A DNA stretch of 56,381 nucleotides from an uncultured Clostridia bacterium (GTDB lineage Bacteria; Bacillota; Clostridia; Christensenellales; UBA1242), in assembly GCA_944351415.1 (NCBI GenBank), contig CALVPQ010000008.1, positions 1 through 56,381 of the forward strand, in the 5' to 3' direction. Both the position numbers and the translations under genes were made by a program. A model generated the notes under the pieces. That model saw nothing but the letters and a program-made list of their open reading frames with translations, did no database searches and was not told where the DNA came from. Position 1 is the stretch's first letter. The number at the start of each line of letters is the position of its first letter. This document shows positions 17,918 to 26,359 of the stretch, piece after piece.

Positions 17918-19423
17918 TTATTCTATAACAACCTCTCCATTAAGCCAAGACATGATAAAACTTTCAAGGTCATAGCCAGTGGAATGATTAAAAGATGCAA
18001 TAAAAGTGGCTGGTGTGACATTTTTGAAAGAAAATTCTTGATAATACTCTTTTAATGCCTTAAAAAACTTTTTATCACCTACTGAATCTCTTATTGCATC
18101 AAAAAGCAAGAGTCCTTTTGTGTATGTGCATTGAACATACTCAGGTTCTGTGTTAAAGTTAGATAGCGGTCTATCCATGCTAGTATCAACACTGCCAGTT
18201 ACACTTGTAAATATGCGAACGAAAGTTTTATAACTTTGCAAAGAGTTTTCTATCATACTTTTGCTATCTTCACCATAACTAGTATTATTTTCAAAGAAAA
18301 GTATTGTGCTATATTCAGCAAGCCCTTCGTCAAGCCATGCATGGTTGTTCTCATCATTTCCAACAACGCCATACCACCACTGATGGGCTATTTCATGCAC
18401 AATAACATAAGCTAGGTCATCATTTGACACGTCATCACTTATAAGCACAAGATTTGGATACTCCATGCCACCATGAATGAAGTTAGCTTTTACAACACTA
18501 AGTTGACTGTAGGGATACTCTCCAAACAAATTGTTAAAAGTTAAAAGAGCATCTTCACATATTTGAAGGCAAGTATCTAAATTAGTATCTCCATTATAGC
18601 CATAGTATTGTATCGTAGTGTTGCCTACCTGCTTGCTAGCAAGTGAGAAATTATTGCTTAACACCATACAAAAATCTCTTATTTTTGTCCCTGTCATACA
18701 GCTTGTGGTCGTTCCATCTTCTGTTGACGAATTTATAAGTTCCCCTGAACTTGCAAGTGTGTAGTTTGACGGATAGTTTATTGTTACTTCATAATTTGCA
18801 CATTCACTATAAAAAGGGTCTCCATTTGAATGATAAAGGTCTGTTTTAAAACCTTTGCCACTTTCATACATACATATTATTGGATAAAAATTTCCTAAAT
18901 TTATAGTATTAGCTCCATAGCCTAAGCGATGATTGATATTTGCAAGAGTTGTGGTAAAATCTATTGTAAATGTGATGCTTTCATCAGGATATACTTCCCT
19001 TAGAAGCTCCACTTTTAAAATATTTTTGTCTACACCCTCTACACTAAAAGTAAGGTTCTCCCCTTCACTTGCCACACCTTGCACTTCTATATCGCCATAA
19101 CTTATACCCTCTGGATATGCATTATTTTCTTCTGCAGATGAAACAACCATTGCACTTGCACCTTCTCTAAAAGCATTTGGATATAGATGTAAATACAAAT
19201 ATGTGAACATATTATCATAGTTATTTATAAATGTTATCTCTTCACTTCCTGAAAGAGTTTTTTTATCATTATCATATATAAGGTCCATCTTATAAGTAGA
19301 AAGTGCAATTTCTTCTTGCTTTAAACCTGTAAGGCACAAGAAAATCACAATTGAAATTATTATAGCAAATAAAAAAATTGTTGATATGAATTTTATTTTT
19401 TTGTTCAATATTATCTTTTTCAT
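17918..19423 (-). CDS. Membrane-anchored M1-family zinc metallopeptidase
   Basis: A 501-residue aminopeptidase-N-like protein. A short basic N-terminus and membrane helix (about residues 12-33) anchor it outside the cell. The M1 beta-sandwich domain follows, then the exopeptidase-like motif GGMEYPN at 318-324, and the zinc site HEIAH at 343-347 with the third ligand Glu366 in the HAWLDEGLAEY segment (the family's normal 18-residue spacing). The large C-terminal helical domain of full-length M1 enzymes is absent, which is common in short bacterial forms. The start at 19423 lies 5 nt after a TATATT box with no ribosome binding site, so the mRNA may be leaderless. Confidence 0.9.
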   Translation of the reverse strand: MKKIILNKKIKFISTIFLFAIIISIVIFLCLTGLKQEEIALSTYKMDLIYDNDKKTLSGSEEITFINNYDNMFTYLYLHLYPNAFREGASAMVVSSAEENNAYPEGISYGDIEVQGVASEGENLTFSVEGVDKNILKVELLREVYPDESITFTIDFTTTLANINHRLGYGANTINLGNFYPIICMYESGKGFKTDLYHSNGDPFYSECANYEVTINYPSNYTLASSGELINSSTEDGTTTSCMTGTKIRDFCMVLSNNFSLASKQVGNTTIQYYGYNGDTNLDTCLQICEDALLTFNNLFGEYPYSQLSVVKANFIHGGMEYPNLVLISDDVSNDDLAYVIVHEIAHQWWYGVVGNDENNHAWLDEGLAEYSTILFFENNTSYGEDSKSMIENSLQSYKTFVRIFTSVTGSVDTSMDRPLSNFNTEPEYVQCTYTKGLLLFDAIRDSVGDKKFFKALKEYYQEFSFKNVTPATFIASFNHSTGYDLESFIMSWLNGEVVIE

Positions 19424-19428
19424 GTTAT

Positions 19429-19434
19429 AATATA
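19429..19434 (-). promoter_or_regulatory. -10 box of leaderless M1 peptidase transcript
   Basis: TATATT on the minus strand lies 5 nt before the ATG at 19423, with a weak TTATAA at -35 (19452-19457). No ribosome binding site is present. Confidence 0.5.
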
Positions 19435-19522
19435 CTTGTTTATTATAAAGTTTATAACATTTTTAAAGAAAAAAGACGAAGAAAATAAACATGAACTTTA
19501 GGTTGGTTGGAACGAAGAATAA

Positions 19523-19618
19523 AGGCGGAAAGCTTTAAATTTTAAACTTATGTTTAAAATTTCCTTTGCTTGTAAAAGCAAAAGAGCAAAGCATTCATGC
19601 TTTGCAAGCTTTCCGCCT
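19523..19618 (-). repeat. Cloverleaf intergenic element E4
   Basis: The outer stem is 13 bp, AGGCGGAAAGCTT (19523-19535) paired with 19606-19618. The arms are AAATTTTAAAC (19537-19562), TTTGCTT (19565-19582), and GCAAAGCAT with a 2-nt loop (19586-19605). The A/T-rich arm is first, so the element reads on the minus strand by the arm-order rule. It lies between divergent genes (M1 peptidase and DnaD-like), upstream of both. Confidence 0.85.
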
Positions 19619-19688
19619 GAACCTTTTCTTTTTAAAAAAATGTTTGTAAAATCAAAATAACTATGATAAACTATTAATGGAGTTTAAA

Positions 19689-21134
19689 ATGGCTTTTTGT
19701 AAATATTCAACTGAATTTATAGCAAGTTCAAAGACAGAAATAGATAATATATTTTTAAATGACTATCTGCCTTTTTCACAACCTGAATTTGTGGTTGTGT
19801 ATATTTATGGGTTATATCTTTGCAAAAGCAATTCTTTTGATAATAGTCTTGAAAATTTTGCAAAGACACTTAATATGAGTGAAGAAGATGTGATTGGTGC
19901 TTTTGAATATTGGGAAGAACAAGGGCTTGTTAGACTTTTAAGAACAAACCCTATTCAAGTTACATACATTCCACTAAATAATGTTCTCTCGGCAAATAAA
20001 CTTTATAAACCAGATAAGTATGAAGTGTTTAATCAACAGGCACAAAATATTTTCCAAGGAAAACGTGCAATATCTAAACATGAGTATGAAGAATATTACG
20101 ACTTTTTAGAAAGATACCACGTTGAACAAGAAGCATTGCTTATGATTATGCAATATTGTGTTGAAACAAAAAAATCTGCAATTGGGTATAACTATATCTT
20201 GACTGTTGCAAAGAACTGGGCAACAGAAGGAATAACCACAGCAAAACAAGTTGAAGAAAAACTTAAAGCCTTTGAGGATAAAGTGCCTGCTCTTACAGAA
20301 ATTTTTAATGCGATGGGTATAAAACGAGCCCCTTATGTTGAAGAACGCTCTCTTTTAAATAAGTGGCTAAACGACTATGGATTTACTCTTGATGTTGTGT
20401 TATATGTATGCAAGAACTTTAAGAAAAAATTAAGGTTTTCTTTTGAAAAAGTTGATGTTCTTCTTACAAAATATTATGAAATGCGTCTTTTATCAATTAT
20501 GGAAATTGAAAATTTTGAAAAAAAGAAGCAAGAACTTTACACCCTTGCAAAAGAAATTAACAAAACTATTGGTGTTTACTACGAAAATCTTGAAGGTGTG
20601 GTTGAAAACTATATTCTTAAATGGATAAATTTAGGCTTTGAAAAAGAACTACTTTTAGAAATTGCCAACTATTGTTTTAAAAACTCTATTAGAACGCTTG
20701 AAGGAATGGATAGAACGATTACTAAATTCTATAAACTTGGGCTATTGTCACTTAATGCTTTTAATGAATATATGGGGCATATTTTGGCTGACGATAATAA
20801 AATTAAAGAGCTCCTTTTAAAAATGGGAATTTCAAGAAACGTTAGTTCTTATGACCGCAACAACTATAAAGTTTGGACTGAAGATTGGGCTCTTTGTGAT
20901 GATGTGATTAACTATGCAGCTTCACTTGCAAATGGCAAAGATAATCCTATAAAATATATATCTAGAGTTCTTGCTGACTATCATGAAAAAGGTATAAAGA
21001 CAATCGAAGAAGCAAAGAATAACACCCCTATAACTGAAAAAGAGTCACAAAGAAAATCTAATTTTACAGGACGTAGCTACTCTAAGGGTGAATTGAATGC
21101 ACTATTCCAATCTATTGATGAAATTGATGTTTAG
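19689..21134 (+). CDS. DnaD-domain replication protein with four DnaD-like repeats
   Basis: A 481-residue protein of the DnaB/DnaD replication-initiation family, which helps load the replicative helicase in Bacillota. An N-terminal winged-helix-like region (about residues 1-100) is followed by four segments resembling the DnaD C-terminal domain (PF07261 pattern: helices ending YI...L..W...GI.T). They lie at about residues 125-190, 215-275, 300-360 and 385-450. Typical DnaD has one. GGAG lies 6 nt before ATG 19689; the ATG at 19677 is possible but has no ribosome binding site and sits 4 nt after a TAAACT box. The DnaI/DnaC-like ATPase follows 9 nt later in the same operon. Confidence 0.82.
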   Translation: MAFCKYSTEFIASSKTEIDNIFLNDYLPFSQPEFVVVYIYGLYLCKSNSFDNSLENFAKTLNMSEEDVIGAFEYWEEQGLVRLLRTNPIQVTYIPLNNVLSANKLYKPDKYEVFNQQAQNIFQGKRAISKHEYEEYYDFLERYHVEQEALLMIMQYCVETKKSAIGYNYILTVAKNWATEGITTAKQVEEKLKAFEDKVPALTEIFNAMGIKRAPYVEERSLLNKWLNDYGFTLDVVLYVCKNFKKKLRFSFEKVDVLLTKYYEMRLLSIMEIENFEKKKQELYTLAKEINKTIGVYYENLEGVVENYILKWINLGFEKELLLEIANYCFKNSIRTLEGMDRTITKFYKLGLLSLNAFNEYMGHILADDNKIKELLLKMGISRNVSSYDRNNYKVWTEDWALCDDVINYAASLANGKDNPIKYISRVLADYHEKGIKTIEEAKNNTPITEKESQRKSNFTGRSYSKGELNALFQSIDEIDV

Positions 21135-21143
21135 GAGTATAAT

Positions 21144-22058
21144 ATGAAAACAGATATAACTGAACAGGCAAAACGAATAATTGACTTGAGAAGATTTCAA
21201 GCTGAAAATGATGCCATAAACAATAAAATCGAAGCACTTAAAGATGAAAAATTTAAAAAACTTTATCAAACTTATATGACTAGAGTTATTGAATGTGCAA
21301 AAAACAATAAAGAATTATCAGCAGATGATAGCAAACTAAAAATACAATATCTTGAACAACTTAAAAAACTGGGTATACCTTATATTGAGCCTGATTATTA
21401 TTGTAAAAAATGTGGCGATACTGGTTTTGTTGATGGTAAATATTGCTCATGCCTTACAAAAGAGATAAATAAAATCCTAAAAAAAGATAGTGGTTTTGAC
21501 TTTCTTGAAAGTTTTACTGACGTTGATTTTGAAATTTTTAAAAACAAAGAATATATGCAAAAATTATATGAGAAAATGAAAAAATGGTGTCACTCTGATT
21601 ATAAGAAAACTTTAATTTATATAGCTGGAGATACAGGCGTTGGTAAAACCCATCTTATAAAATGTATGGCAAATGAACTTATAAATCTTAATCATATTGT
21701 AAGATTTACCACATCATTTTCCATGCATCAAGACTTTATGAAAAGCTATTCAACCAAGGACCTTGACGAAAAAAATAACTTGCTTAACAAATATCTAAAT
21801 GTTGAAATTTTATTTATTGATGATTTAGGCACAGAAATTGGAAAGTATCGAGATATAACTCTTAACTATCTATATCAAGTTTTAAATGAAAGAAAAATAA
21901 ATAGATTGCCAACTGTTATAACTTCTAATTTAACACTTGACGACCTGCGAGATTATTATGACGAAAGAATTTCTAGTAGAATAATTGATAAGTCCACAGC
22001 AATAAATGTGTTTCTTTCAGGTGAAGATTTAAGACTAAAAGATATAAAAAATAAATAA
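21144..22058 (+). CDS. DnaC/DnaI-like helicase loader ATPase
   Basis: A 304-residue AAA+ ATPase of the DnaC/DnaI type that loads the replicative helicase. The N-terminal helical region is followed by a zinc motif with Cys87, Cys90, Cys101 and Cys103 (YCKKCGDTG...CSC). Then come Walker A GDTGVGKT at 162-169, Walker B LFIDDLGTE near 222-230, sensor I near TVITSN, and an arginine-finger region DERISSRI. AGGAG precedes the ATG. It lies 9 nt after the DnaD-repeat gene, a classic Bacillota pair; naming it dnaI is reasonable but not certain. Confidence 0.9.
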   Translation: MKTDITEQAKRIIDLRRFQAENDAINNKIEALKDEKFKKLYQTYMTRVIECAKNNKELSADDSKLKIQYLEQLKKLGIPYIEPDYYCKKCGDTGFVDGKYCSCLTKEINKILKKDSGFDFLESFTDVDFEIFKNKEYMQKLYEKMKKWCHSDYKKTLIYIAGDTGVGKTHLIKCMANELINLNHIVRFTTSFSMHQDFMKSYSTKDLDEKNNLLNKYLNVEILFIDDLGTEIGKYRDITLNYLYQVLNERKINRLPTVITSNLTLDDLRDYYDERISSRIIDKSTAINVFLSGEDLRLKDIKNK

Positions 22059-22063
22059 AAACG

Positions 22064-22101
22064 AAAAAATGCAGAATAAATATAGTTTTTCTGCATTTTT
22101 T
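22064..22101. terminator. Bidirectional terminator after DnaI-like gene
   Basis: Stem AAAATGCAGA with TCTGCATTTT, flanked by A and T runs, lies between the convergent helicase-loader and MBL-hydrolase genes. Confidence 0.8.
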
Positions 22102-22138
22102 ATTAAATTATCTCAATATAAGCAAAAACATTGTGGAT

Positions 22139-22765
22139 TTATTCCTTAAATTCTCTCGATAAAAATCTTTTAAAAATCTTTATGTTCTTCATCTGAAAAG
22201 CATAGTCGCTTGAGCCACCATGACCACTATAAACCTTTTCAAATTTTACATTTTCAAGTTTACACAAACTTTCAAACATTTGCTTTTTGTCTGAATTTTT
22301 AAGGTCTGTTCTTCCTATCCCATTTTCAAAAAGCACATCGCCTGAAAATAATATATTATCGCTAATATAACACTCACAACAAATAGAATGACCAGGACAG
22401 TAATAACAAGATATATTAAAGTTTCCTAAACTGAGATTTCTATCACCTTTTATAAATTCAAAATATGAAAAATCATCTATGGTTGAATAATCTTCACTAT
22501 AAATTGCAACAGAATCTGTCATCGTTATTTGTATATTTTCATTTGCAAATATTTTACAACCAAAAGTTTCTGCATATTCATTGCAATAACAAGAATGGTC
22601 AAAATGACCGTGTGTGAGCAATATGCCAACTACCCTATCTGTTCCAACAGCTTCCTTGACTTTGTTAAGTTTTGCCCCACAATCTATTATTAAACATTCT
22701 CCATTATTTTTTAAAACATATACATGAGCATCTAAGTAGTCTCCTACCAGTGTTTTTATTTCCAA
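22139..22765 (-). CDS. MBL-fold metallo-hydrolase (glyoxalase II-like)
   Basis: A 208-residue metallo-beta-lactamase-fold hydrolase. Zinc ligands are visible in THGHFDH at residues 51-57, the PGHS motif near 115-118, SGDVLF near 136-141, and a final GHGG. This pattern fits small glyoxalase II/YcbL-like thioester hydrolases; the true substrate is unknown. The region between the motifs is cysteine-rich (CYYCPGHSICCECY), which is unusual. The start appears to be a TTG at 22765 with GGAGAG upstream. It stands alone, divergent from the gene at 22884. Confidence 0.85.
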   Translation of the reverse strand: MEIKTLVGDYLDAHVYVLKNNGECLIIDCGAKLNKVKEAVGTDRVVGILLTHGHFDHSCYCNEYAETFGCKIFANENIQITMTDSVAIYSEDYSTIDDFSYFEFIKGDRNLSLGNFNISCYYCPGHSICCECYISDNILFSGDVLFENGIGRTDLKNSDKKQMFESLCKLENVKFEKVYSGHGGSSDYAFQMKNIKIFKRFLSREFKE

Positions 22766-22883
22766 AATTCTCTCCTTAAATTAAATCTCATTATAGCACT
22801 TTTAATAAAATAATAAAACTTTTTGCAATTATTTTTGACTTTATTTTCATTTTTGTTATAATAGATAAAAAAGGAAGATAAAG

Positions 22884-24152
22884 ATGCTTAAGACACTTTC
22901 AAAAAACTATGTTATTGAATTATTAAACTATTTTAAAGCTGAACATGAAAATTCTTATGAGTTTGAACTTGGTGATATTACTGATATTATCTTTAGTGCA
23001 CCACATTCGGTAAGTCAAACTAGAAATGGGAAAATTAAATATGCTGAACCATATACTGGTGTTATTGCAAAAATTTTACATAAAAATTATGGATATAGTG
23101 TGCTTTATAAAACCAAGAATTGTGGAGATGATGCAAATTATGATGCAAAATCACCTTATAAAAATTATCTTTATTCACTCTGCAGAAAATATAAACCTAT
23201 TTTAGTTATTGACTTGCACGGACTTTCAAAAAAACGTGATTGCATTATAAATCTTGGAACAAATTTTGGAAACACCCTTCAAGATGATACTGAAATTTTA
23301 AATGAACTTATCCATAATTTGAAAAAAGCTGGCATATATAAGATTACAACTGACCACCCTTTCTTTGCAAGTAAAAATACAATTGCAAGTTCTGTTGCAA
23401 ATAAACTTAAACAAAAAGCCATTCAAATTGAAATCAATTATGGATACCTGGAAAAATCCCCTAGCAATATACTAAATGTGATAAATGCTCTGCATATTTT
23501 CTGCCAAAAAGTTAGAAAACGTAATGTTGTTCGCTCAAGGGCTATTGATATTACAAGGCTTCGTGATATTGATGAAAAATTTTATCAAAGCCAAAGTCTT
23601 AATGATTTTGAATATGTTTGCAGTATGCCTGAAATTGTGCTTTCTGCCCCACACGCAAAGCAAAGCATGCTCTATGGAAAAGTTAAAGCAAGTGAAAGTA
23701 TGACTGGGAGCATCTGTAAGCTTTTTTATAAGGAGTTTGGATTTTCAATAATCTATAAGAGCAAAGATAACGAAATTGATTATTTTAACACAAAATATAA
23801 CGATTATAAAACCACTTTATTTAAAAATGTTTTAACAAGTCAAACAAAACTATTTCTTGAATTACATATTTTAAGCAAAGAACGTGTGCAAGATGTTACT
23901 ATGTTTTTACCTGAGGACTATGACAAAGAAAAACTTTATCAAATTATAAATATCTTAAATAAACATGGACTTGAATATTTTTCAATTAATTCAATCTTTG
24001 ATTCTTACAAAAAATCAAGAACTATTAATCAAATAAAAAATAATTGTTTTAAACTTCAAATTTGTTTTAATCAACGTCTTATTGAAAATGATGAAACCCT
24101 GCTTAATTGTGTAAATGCACTTAAAGATATTATACCACTGTTTTTAGACTAG
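22884..24152 (+). CDS. Tandemly duplicated N-formylglutamate-amidohydrolase-like protein
   Basis: A 422-residue cytoplasmic protein with two homologous halves. Half 1 (about residues 35-210) has IIFSAPHSVSQTRNGK, YTGVIAKILHKNYGYSV and VIDLHGLSKKRD. Half 2 (about 243-420) has IVLSAPHAKQSMLYGK, MTGSICKLFYKEFGFSI and LELHILSKERV. The SAPH...DLHG pattern recalls the N-formylglutamate amidohydrolase/zinc carboxypeptidase-like fold. Half 1 keeps the Asp-x-His; half 2 has Glu-x-His and may be degenerate. Function unknown. GGAAG precedes the ATG after a TATAAT box. It ends in TAG followed by a strong terminator. Confidence 0.7.
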   Translation: MLKTLSKNYVIELLNYFKAEHENSYEFELGDITDIIFSAPHSVSQTRNGKIKYAEPYTGVIAKILHKNYGYSVLYKTKNCGDDANYDAKSPYKNYLYSLCRKYKPILVIDLHGLSKKRDCIINLGTNFGNTLQDDTEILNELIHNLKKAGIYKITTDHPFFASKNTIASSVANKLKQKAIQIEINYGYLEKSPSNILNVINALHIFCQKVRKRNVVRSRAIDITRLRDIDEKFYQSQSLNDFEYVCSMPEIVLSAPHAKQSMLYGKVKASESMTGSICKLFYKEFGFSIIYKSKDNEIDYFNTKYNDYKTTLFKNVLTSQTKLFLELHILSKERVQDVTMFLPEDYDKEKLYQIINILNKHGLEYFSINSIFDSYKKSRTINQIKNNCFKLQICFNQRLIENDETLLNCVNALKDIIPLFLD

Positions 24153-24163
24153 ATTGTTACTAG

Positions 24164-24191
24164 AGCCAAGCTGGTTATGCTTGGCTTTTTT
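24164..24191 (+). terminator. Terminator after duplicated amidohydrolase-like gene
   Basis: Perfect 8-bp stem AGCCAAGC with GCTTGGCT, then a run of Ts, 11 nt after the TAG stop. Confidence 0.85.
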
Positions 24192-24276
24192 GACTATTTT
24201 TTTTACCCTTTATAAGAATTTTAGCTATATATAAAAATTATTTTTTAAATAAAATTTTTAAATTTTATTAATTTTA

Positions 24277-24305
24277 TTGACTATTTTGCCCTTTTATTGT
24301 ATCAT
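24277..24305 (+). promoter_or_regulatory. Promoter of tRNA-Trp
   Basis: TTGACT, a 17-nt spacer, TATCAT, with the tRNA 5' end 18 nt downstream. Confidence 0.65.
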
Positions 24306-24322
24306 ATTAAAGAACATTTTTT

Positions 24323-24396
24323 AGGGGTGTAGTTCATCGGTAGAATAAGAGTCTCCAAAACTCCTGAGGTGGGTTCGACTCCTACCACCCCTGCCA
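24323..24396 (+). tRNA. trnW: tRNA-Trp (anticodon CCA)
   Basis: The 74-nt gene includes an encoded CCA. Acceptor AGGGGTG pairs with CACCCCT, discriminator G, anticodon loop CTCCAAA gives CCA, and the T-loop is TTCGACT. The anticodon stem has an A-C mismatch at its outer pair (27-43). A promoter and terminator of its own flank it. Confidence 0.95.
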
Positions 24397-24404
24397 GTTT
24401 TATA

Positions 24405-24429
24405 AACACCAATTTTATGGTGTTTTTTT
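24405..24429 (+). terminator. Terminator after tRNA-Trp
   Basis: Stem AACACCA with TGGTGTT followed by seven Ts, starting 9 nt after the tRNA CCA end. Confidence 0.8.
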
Positions 24430-24489
24430 ATGTTTTTTGGCAAAAATTTTTCATCTTCAATCATCAGTCTTCCTTATTATAATTTTTAT

Positions 24490-24575
24490 AGGGCAAGGAA
24501 GCATGAGCGAATGCGAACTAAATTGCGGAGCAATTTACAAAATTTTAAGAATTAAAATTTTGGCTTCCTTGCCCT
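24490..24575 (+). repeat. Cloverleaf intergenic element E5
   Basis: A 13-bp outer stem AGGGCAAGGAAGC (24490-24502) pairs with 24563-24575. Arm 2 is AAATTGC with loop GGA (24520-24536). Arm 3 is the A/T-rich CAAAATTTTAA with loop GAA (24538-24562). Arm 1 is weak here: only GCAT/ATGC (24501-24514) can pair and it competes with the outer stem. It lies between tRNA-Trp and the HAD gene, close to the latter's promoter region. Confidence 0.75.
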
Positions 24576-24626
24576 TTTGTCTTGCTTTTATTAAATTTTA
24601 TGTTATAATCATTAGGTGAGGTTTTT

Positions 24627-25223
24627 ATGATTATCGGAGTTGATATTGATGGTGTTTTATGCAACTTAAATGGTTATGTTAAAAAATATTTCAAAAAATA
24701 TTTACAAAAAAATAATGTGCCTTATAAATTGAATAAGCCAAAAGAATATTTCTATGAACAATTTAGTGTTGATGAAAAATATGAATATGGATTTTGGAGA
24801 GAAGCATCTTTTCACTATGCAAAAAATGTTGTCATGAAAAATCAAGCAGATGTTGTTACAAAAAAATTACATAAACAAGGTCATAAAATTATTATAGTGA
24901 CATCAAGGCTTTATGCAACTGAGGATAGTGATTATGGCAAAAAAGTTAAAGCACTTGTTTTAAATTGGCTTAAAAAAAACAATATCTATTATGACGAAAT
25001 ATTTTTTTGTAATGAAAAAATAAGAAAAATAAGTGTTATTAAAGAACAAAAAATTGATATTATGATTGAGGATTCTGTGAGAAATATAAATGAGCTAAGT
25101 GCTGTTATACCTGTTCTTGTTTTTAAAAATCCATCAAATAGAAAAACAAAAGGTGAAAATAAAATAATTGTTAATGGTTGGAGAGATATTTATAACTATA
25201 TCACTGAAAAAAGCAAAAAATAA
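24627..25223 (+). CDS. HAD-superfamily 5'-nucleotidase-like phosphatase
   Basis: A 198-residue HAD-fold hydrolase resembling the deoxyribonucleotidase (NT5C) branch. The nucleophile motif VDIDGVLCN is at residues 5-13 (Asp6 and Asp8), motif II is IVTSR near 92-96, and motif IV is MIEDS near 150-154. A likely role is removing phosphate from a nucleoside monophosphate or related small phosphate ester; the substrate is unknown. GGTGAGG lies about 7 nt before the ATG, with a TATAAT further upstream. The C-terminus is lysine-rich. It is ended by the terminator at 25242. Confidence 0.8.
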   Translation: MIIGVDIDGVLCNLNGYVKKYFKKYLQKNNVPYKLNKPKEYFYEQFSVDEKYEYGFWREASFHYAKNVVMKNQADVVTKKLHKQGHKIIIVTSRLYATEDSDYGKKVKALVLNWLKKNNIYYDEIFFCNEKIRKISVIKEQKIDIMIEDSVRNINELSAVIPVLVFKNPSNRKTKGENKIIVNGWRDIYNYITEKSKK

Positions 25224-25241
25224 TAAATCAGTATTATAAAT

Positions 25242-25274
25242 AAAAAGCACTTGAATAATTTTAAGTGCTTTTAT
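25242..25274. terminator. Bidirectional terminator between HAD gene and mazF
   Basis: Stem AAAAGCACTT with AAGTGCTTTT, flanked by A and T tracts, between convergent genes. Confidence 0.8.
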
Positions 25275-25307
25275 TTTATATTCTCCGCTCTTATAAGTAA
25301 ATTATAT

Positions 25308-25655
25308 CTAAAACCCTAGAGAGATTAAAAGAGCCTTATTTACTTCTCTCATTTTTTCTTGTGAAAGCATGGTCACCTTTTCCTGTAAGCGACGTTTATC
25401 AAGAGTTCGTATTTGTTCAAGTAGTGCCACTGAATTTTTAGGTAAATTATATTTTTCAGCGGGTAATTCTATATGTGTTGGCAGTTTGGCCTTGCCAAGC
25501 TGACTTGTTATTGCAGACACTATAACAGTTGGTGAATATTTGTTTCCTATATCATTTTGAATAATAAGCACAGGACGAACACCACCCTGTTCACTTCCAA
25601 CAACAGGGCTAAGGTCTGCGTAATATATTTCTCCGCGTCTTATTTGTCCGTCCAT
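25308..25655 (-). CDS. mazF: MazF/EndoA-family mRNA interferase toxin
   Basis: A 115-residue PemK/MazF-fold endoribonuclease, closest in style to Bacillus EndoA (NdoA). The signature [20 protein letters not shown] at residues 6-25 includes the catalytic Arg. Further family segments are [23 protein letters not shown] and [20 protein letters not shown], where Thr and Ser/Arg residues of the active site are conserved. It ends in TAG. AAGGAAG precedes the ATG. It overlaps the upstream 89-codon gene by 47 nt in another frame, an unusually long overlap for a toxin-antitoxin pair. Confidence 0.92.
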   Translation of the reverse strand: MDGQIRRGEIYYADLSPVVGSEQGGVRPVLIIQNDIGNKYSPTVIVSAITSQLGKAKLPTHIELPAEKYNLPKNSVALLEQIRTLDKRRLQEKVTMLSQEKMREVNKALLISLGF

Positions 25656-25878
25656 TCTCTTCCTTTTTCCAATAATCTATTAAATCGGCTTTTTCAAGTG
25701 GTAAGAGTTCTTTTGAGATTTCTTTATAAACCTCAGTAAAAATCTTCTTATCCTTCACTTTCATTCTATGCGAGTTGTCATAAAAGTTTGCATGCAAAAC
25801 TTGACTAATATAGTCATCTTTTTCAGTTTTTTTTGCATACTTCTTAAGTTCTTTTTTTAATTTTGATTTTTCAAACAT
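25609..25878 (-). CDS. Small charged protein overlapping mazF, possible antitoxin
   Basis: An 89-residue, highly charged, Lys-rich, predicted helical protein I do not recognise. A TAGGAG ribosome binding site lies 6 nt before the ATG at 25878. Its 3' end overlaps the mazF start by 47 nt (25609-25655). It occupies the antitoxin position but does not look like the ribbon-helix-helix EndoAI/MazE antitoxin. It may be a new type of MazF partner, or an unrelated gene translationally coupled to the toxin. No membrane segment or cysteine motif is visible. Confidence 0.55.
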   Translation of the reverse strand: MFEKSKLKKELKKYAKKTEKDDYISQVLHANFYDNSHRMKVKDKKIFTEVYKEISKELLPLEKADLIDYWKKEENGRTNKTRRNILRRP

Positions 25879-25946
25879 GATTATCTCCTAATTTAGTTGA
25901 TTTTAAACTTATTTTTATTTAGTTTGCAAAAAAATCATCTAATTAT

Positions 25947-25974
25947 ACAAAAAAAGCCAAGCAAGTTGCTTGGC
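25947..25974 (-). terminator. Terminator after acpS
   Basis: Perfect 8-bp stem GCCAAGCA with TGCTTGGC, followed by a nine-T run on the minus strand, 22 nt beyond the acpS stop. Confidence 0.85.
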
Positions 25975-25996
25975 AAATTTTATTTTATATTTAATT

Positions 25997-26359
25997 TTAC
26001 TTAAGAATTGCAATTGCTATTGCCATGATAGGTGTATGAGAAAGGGATACTTCTAATTTTTTATCGGCAAAATTCTGTTGATATTTTTCAAGGGCTTTTC
26101 CATGCAAAATAACAATTGGTTTGCCATTTTCTTCATGAGATAACTCTATGTCTTTAAATACAACACCGCTATTTTTCCCCATTTCAAGTGCCTTCATAAC
26201 GGCTTCTTTAACACAGAAAAGTGCCCCAGTTCGCTGATGGCGTAAACTTTCACAAAAGGATTTTTGAACATACTCTATTTCTCTTTCTAGTGCTATTTTT
26301 TTTAAAAATTCTTCACTTTTATCAACTCTTTCTATATCTATAATATCAATCCCTACCAT
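25997..26359 (-). CDS. acpS: Holo-[acyl-carrier-protein] synthase AcpS
   Basis: AcpS transfers 4'-phosphopantetheine from CoA to the serine of acyl carrier protein. The 120-residue protein shows the conserved GIDI at the N-terminus (metal-binding Asp), the FCVKEAVMKAL segment (catalytic Glu and Lys), and VSLSHT near 107-112. Length is standard. The start overlaps the recX 3' end by 14 nt in another frame, so the two are translationally coupled. This acpS position fits Bacillota, where acpS often neighbours alr/ndoA genes; mazF lies just downstream here. Confidence 0.93.
   Translation of the reverse strand: MVGIDIIDIERVDKSEEFLKKIALEREIEYVQKSFCESLRHQRTGALFCVKEAVMKALEMGKNSGVVFKDIELSHEENGKPIVILHGKALEKYQQNFADKKLEVSLSHTPIMAIAIAILK

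Noticed and set aside
24437..24619. 60-codon plus-strand open frame
   Set aside because: It spans cloverleaf E5 and overlaps the HAD gene promoter region; no ribosome binding site or family pattern.
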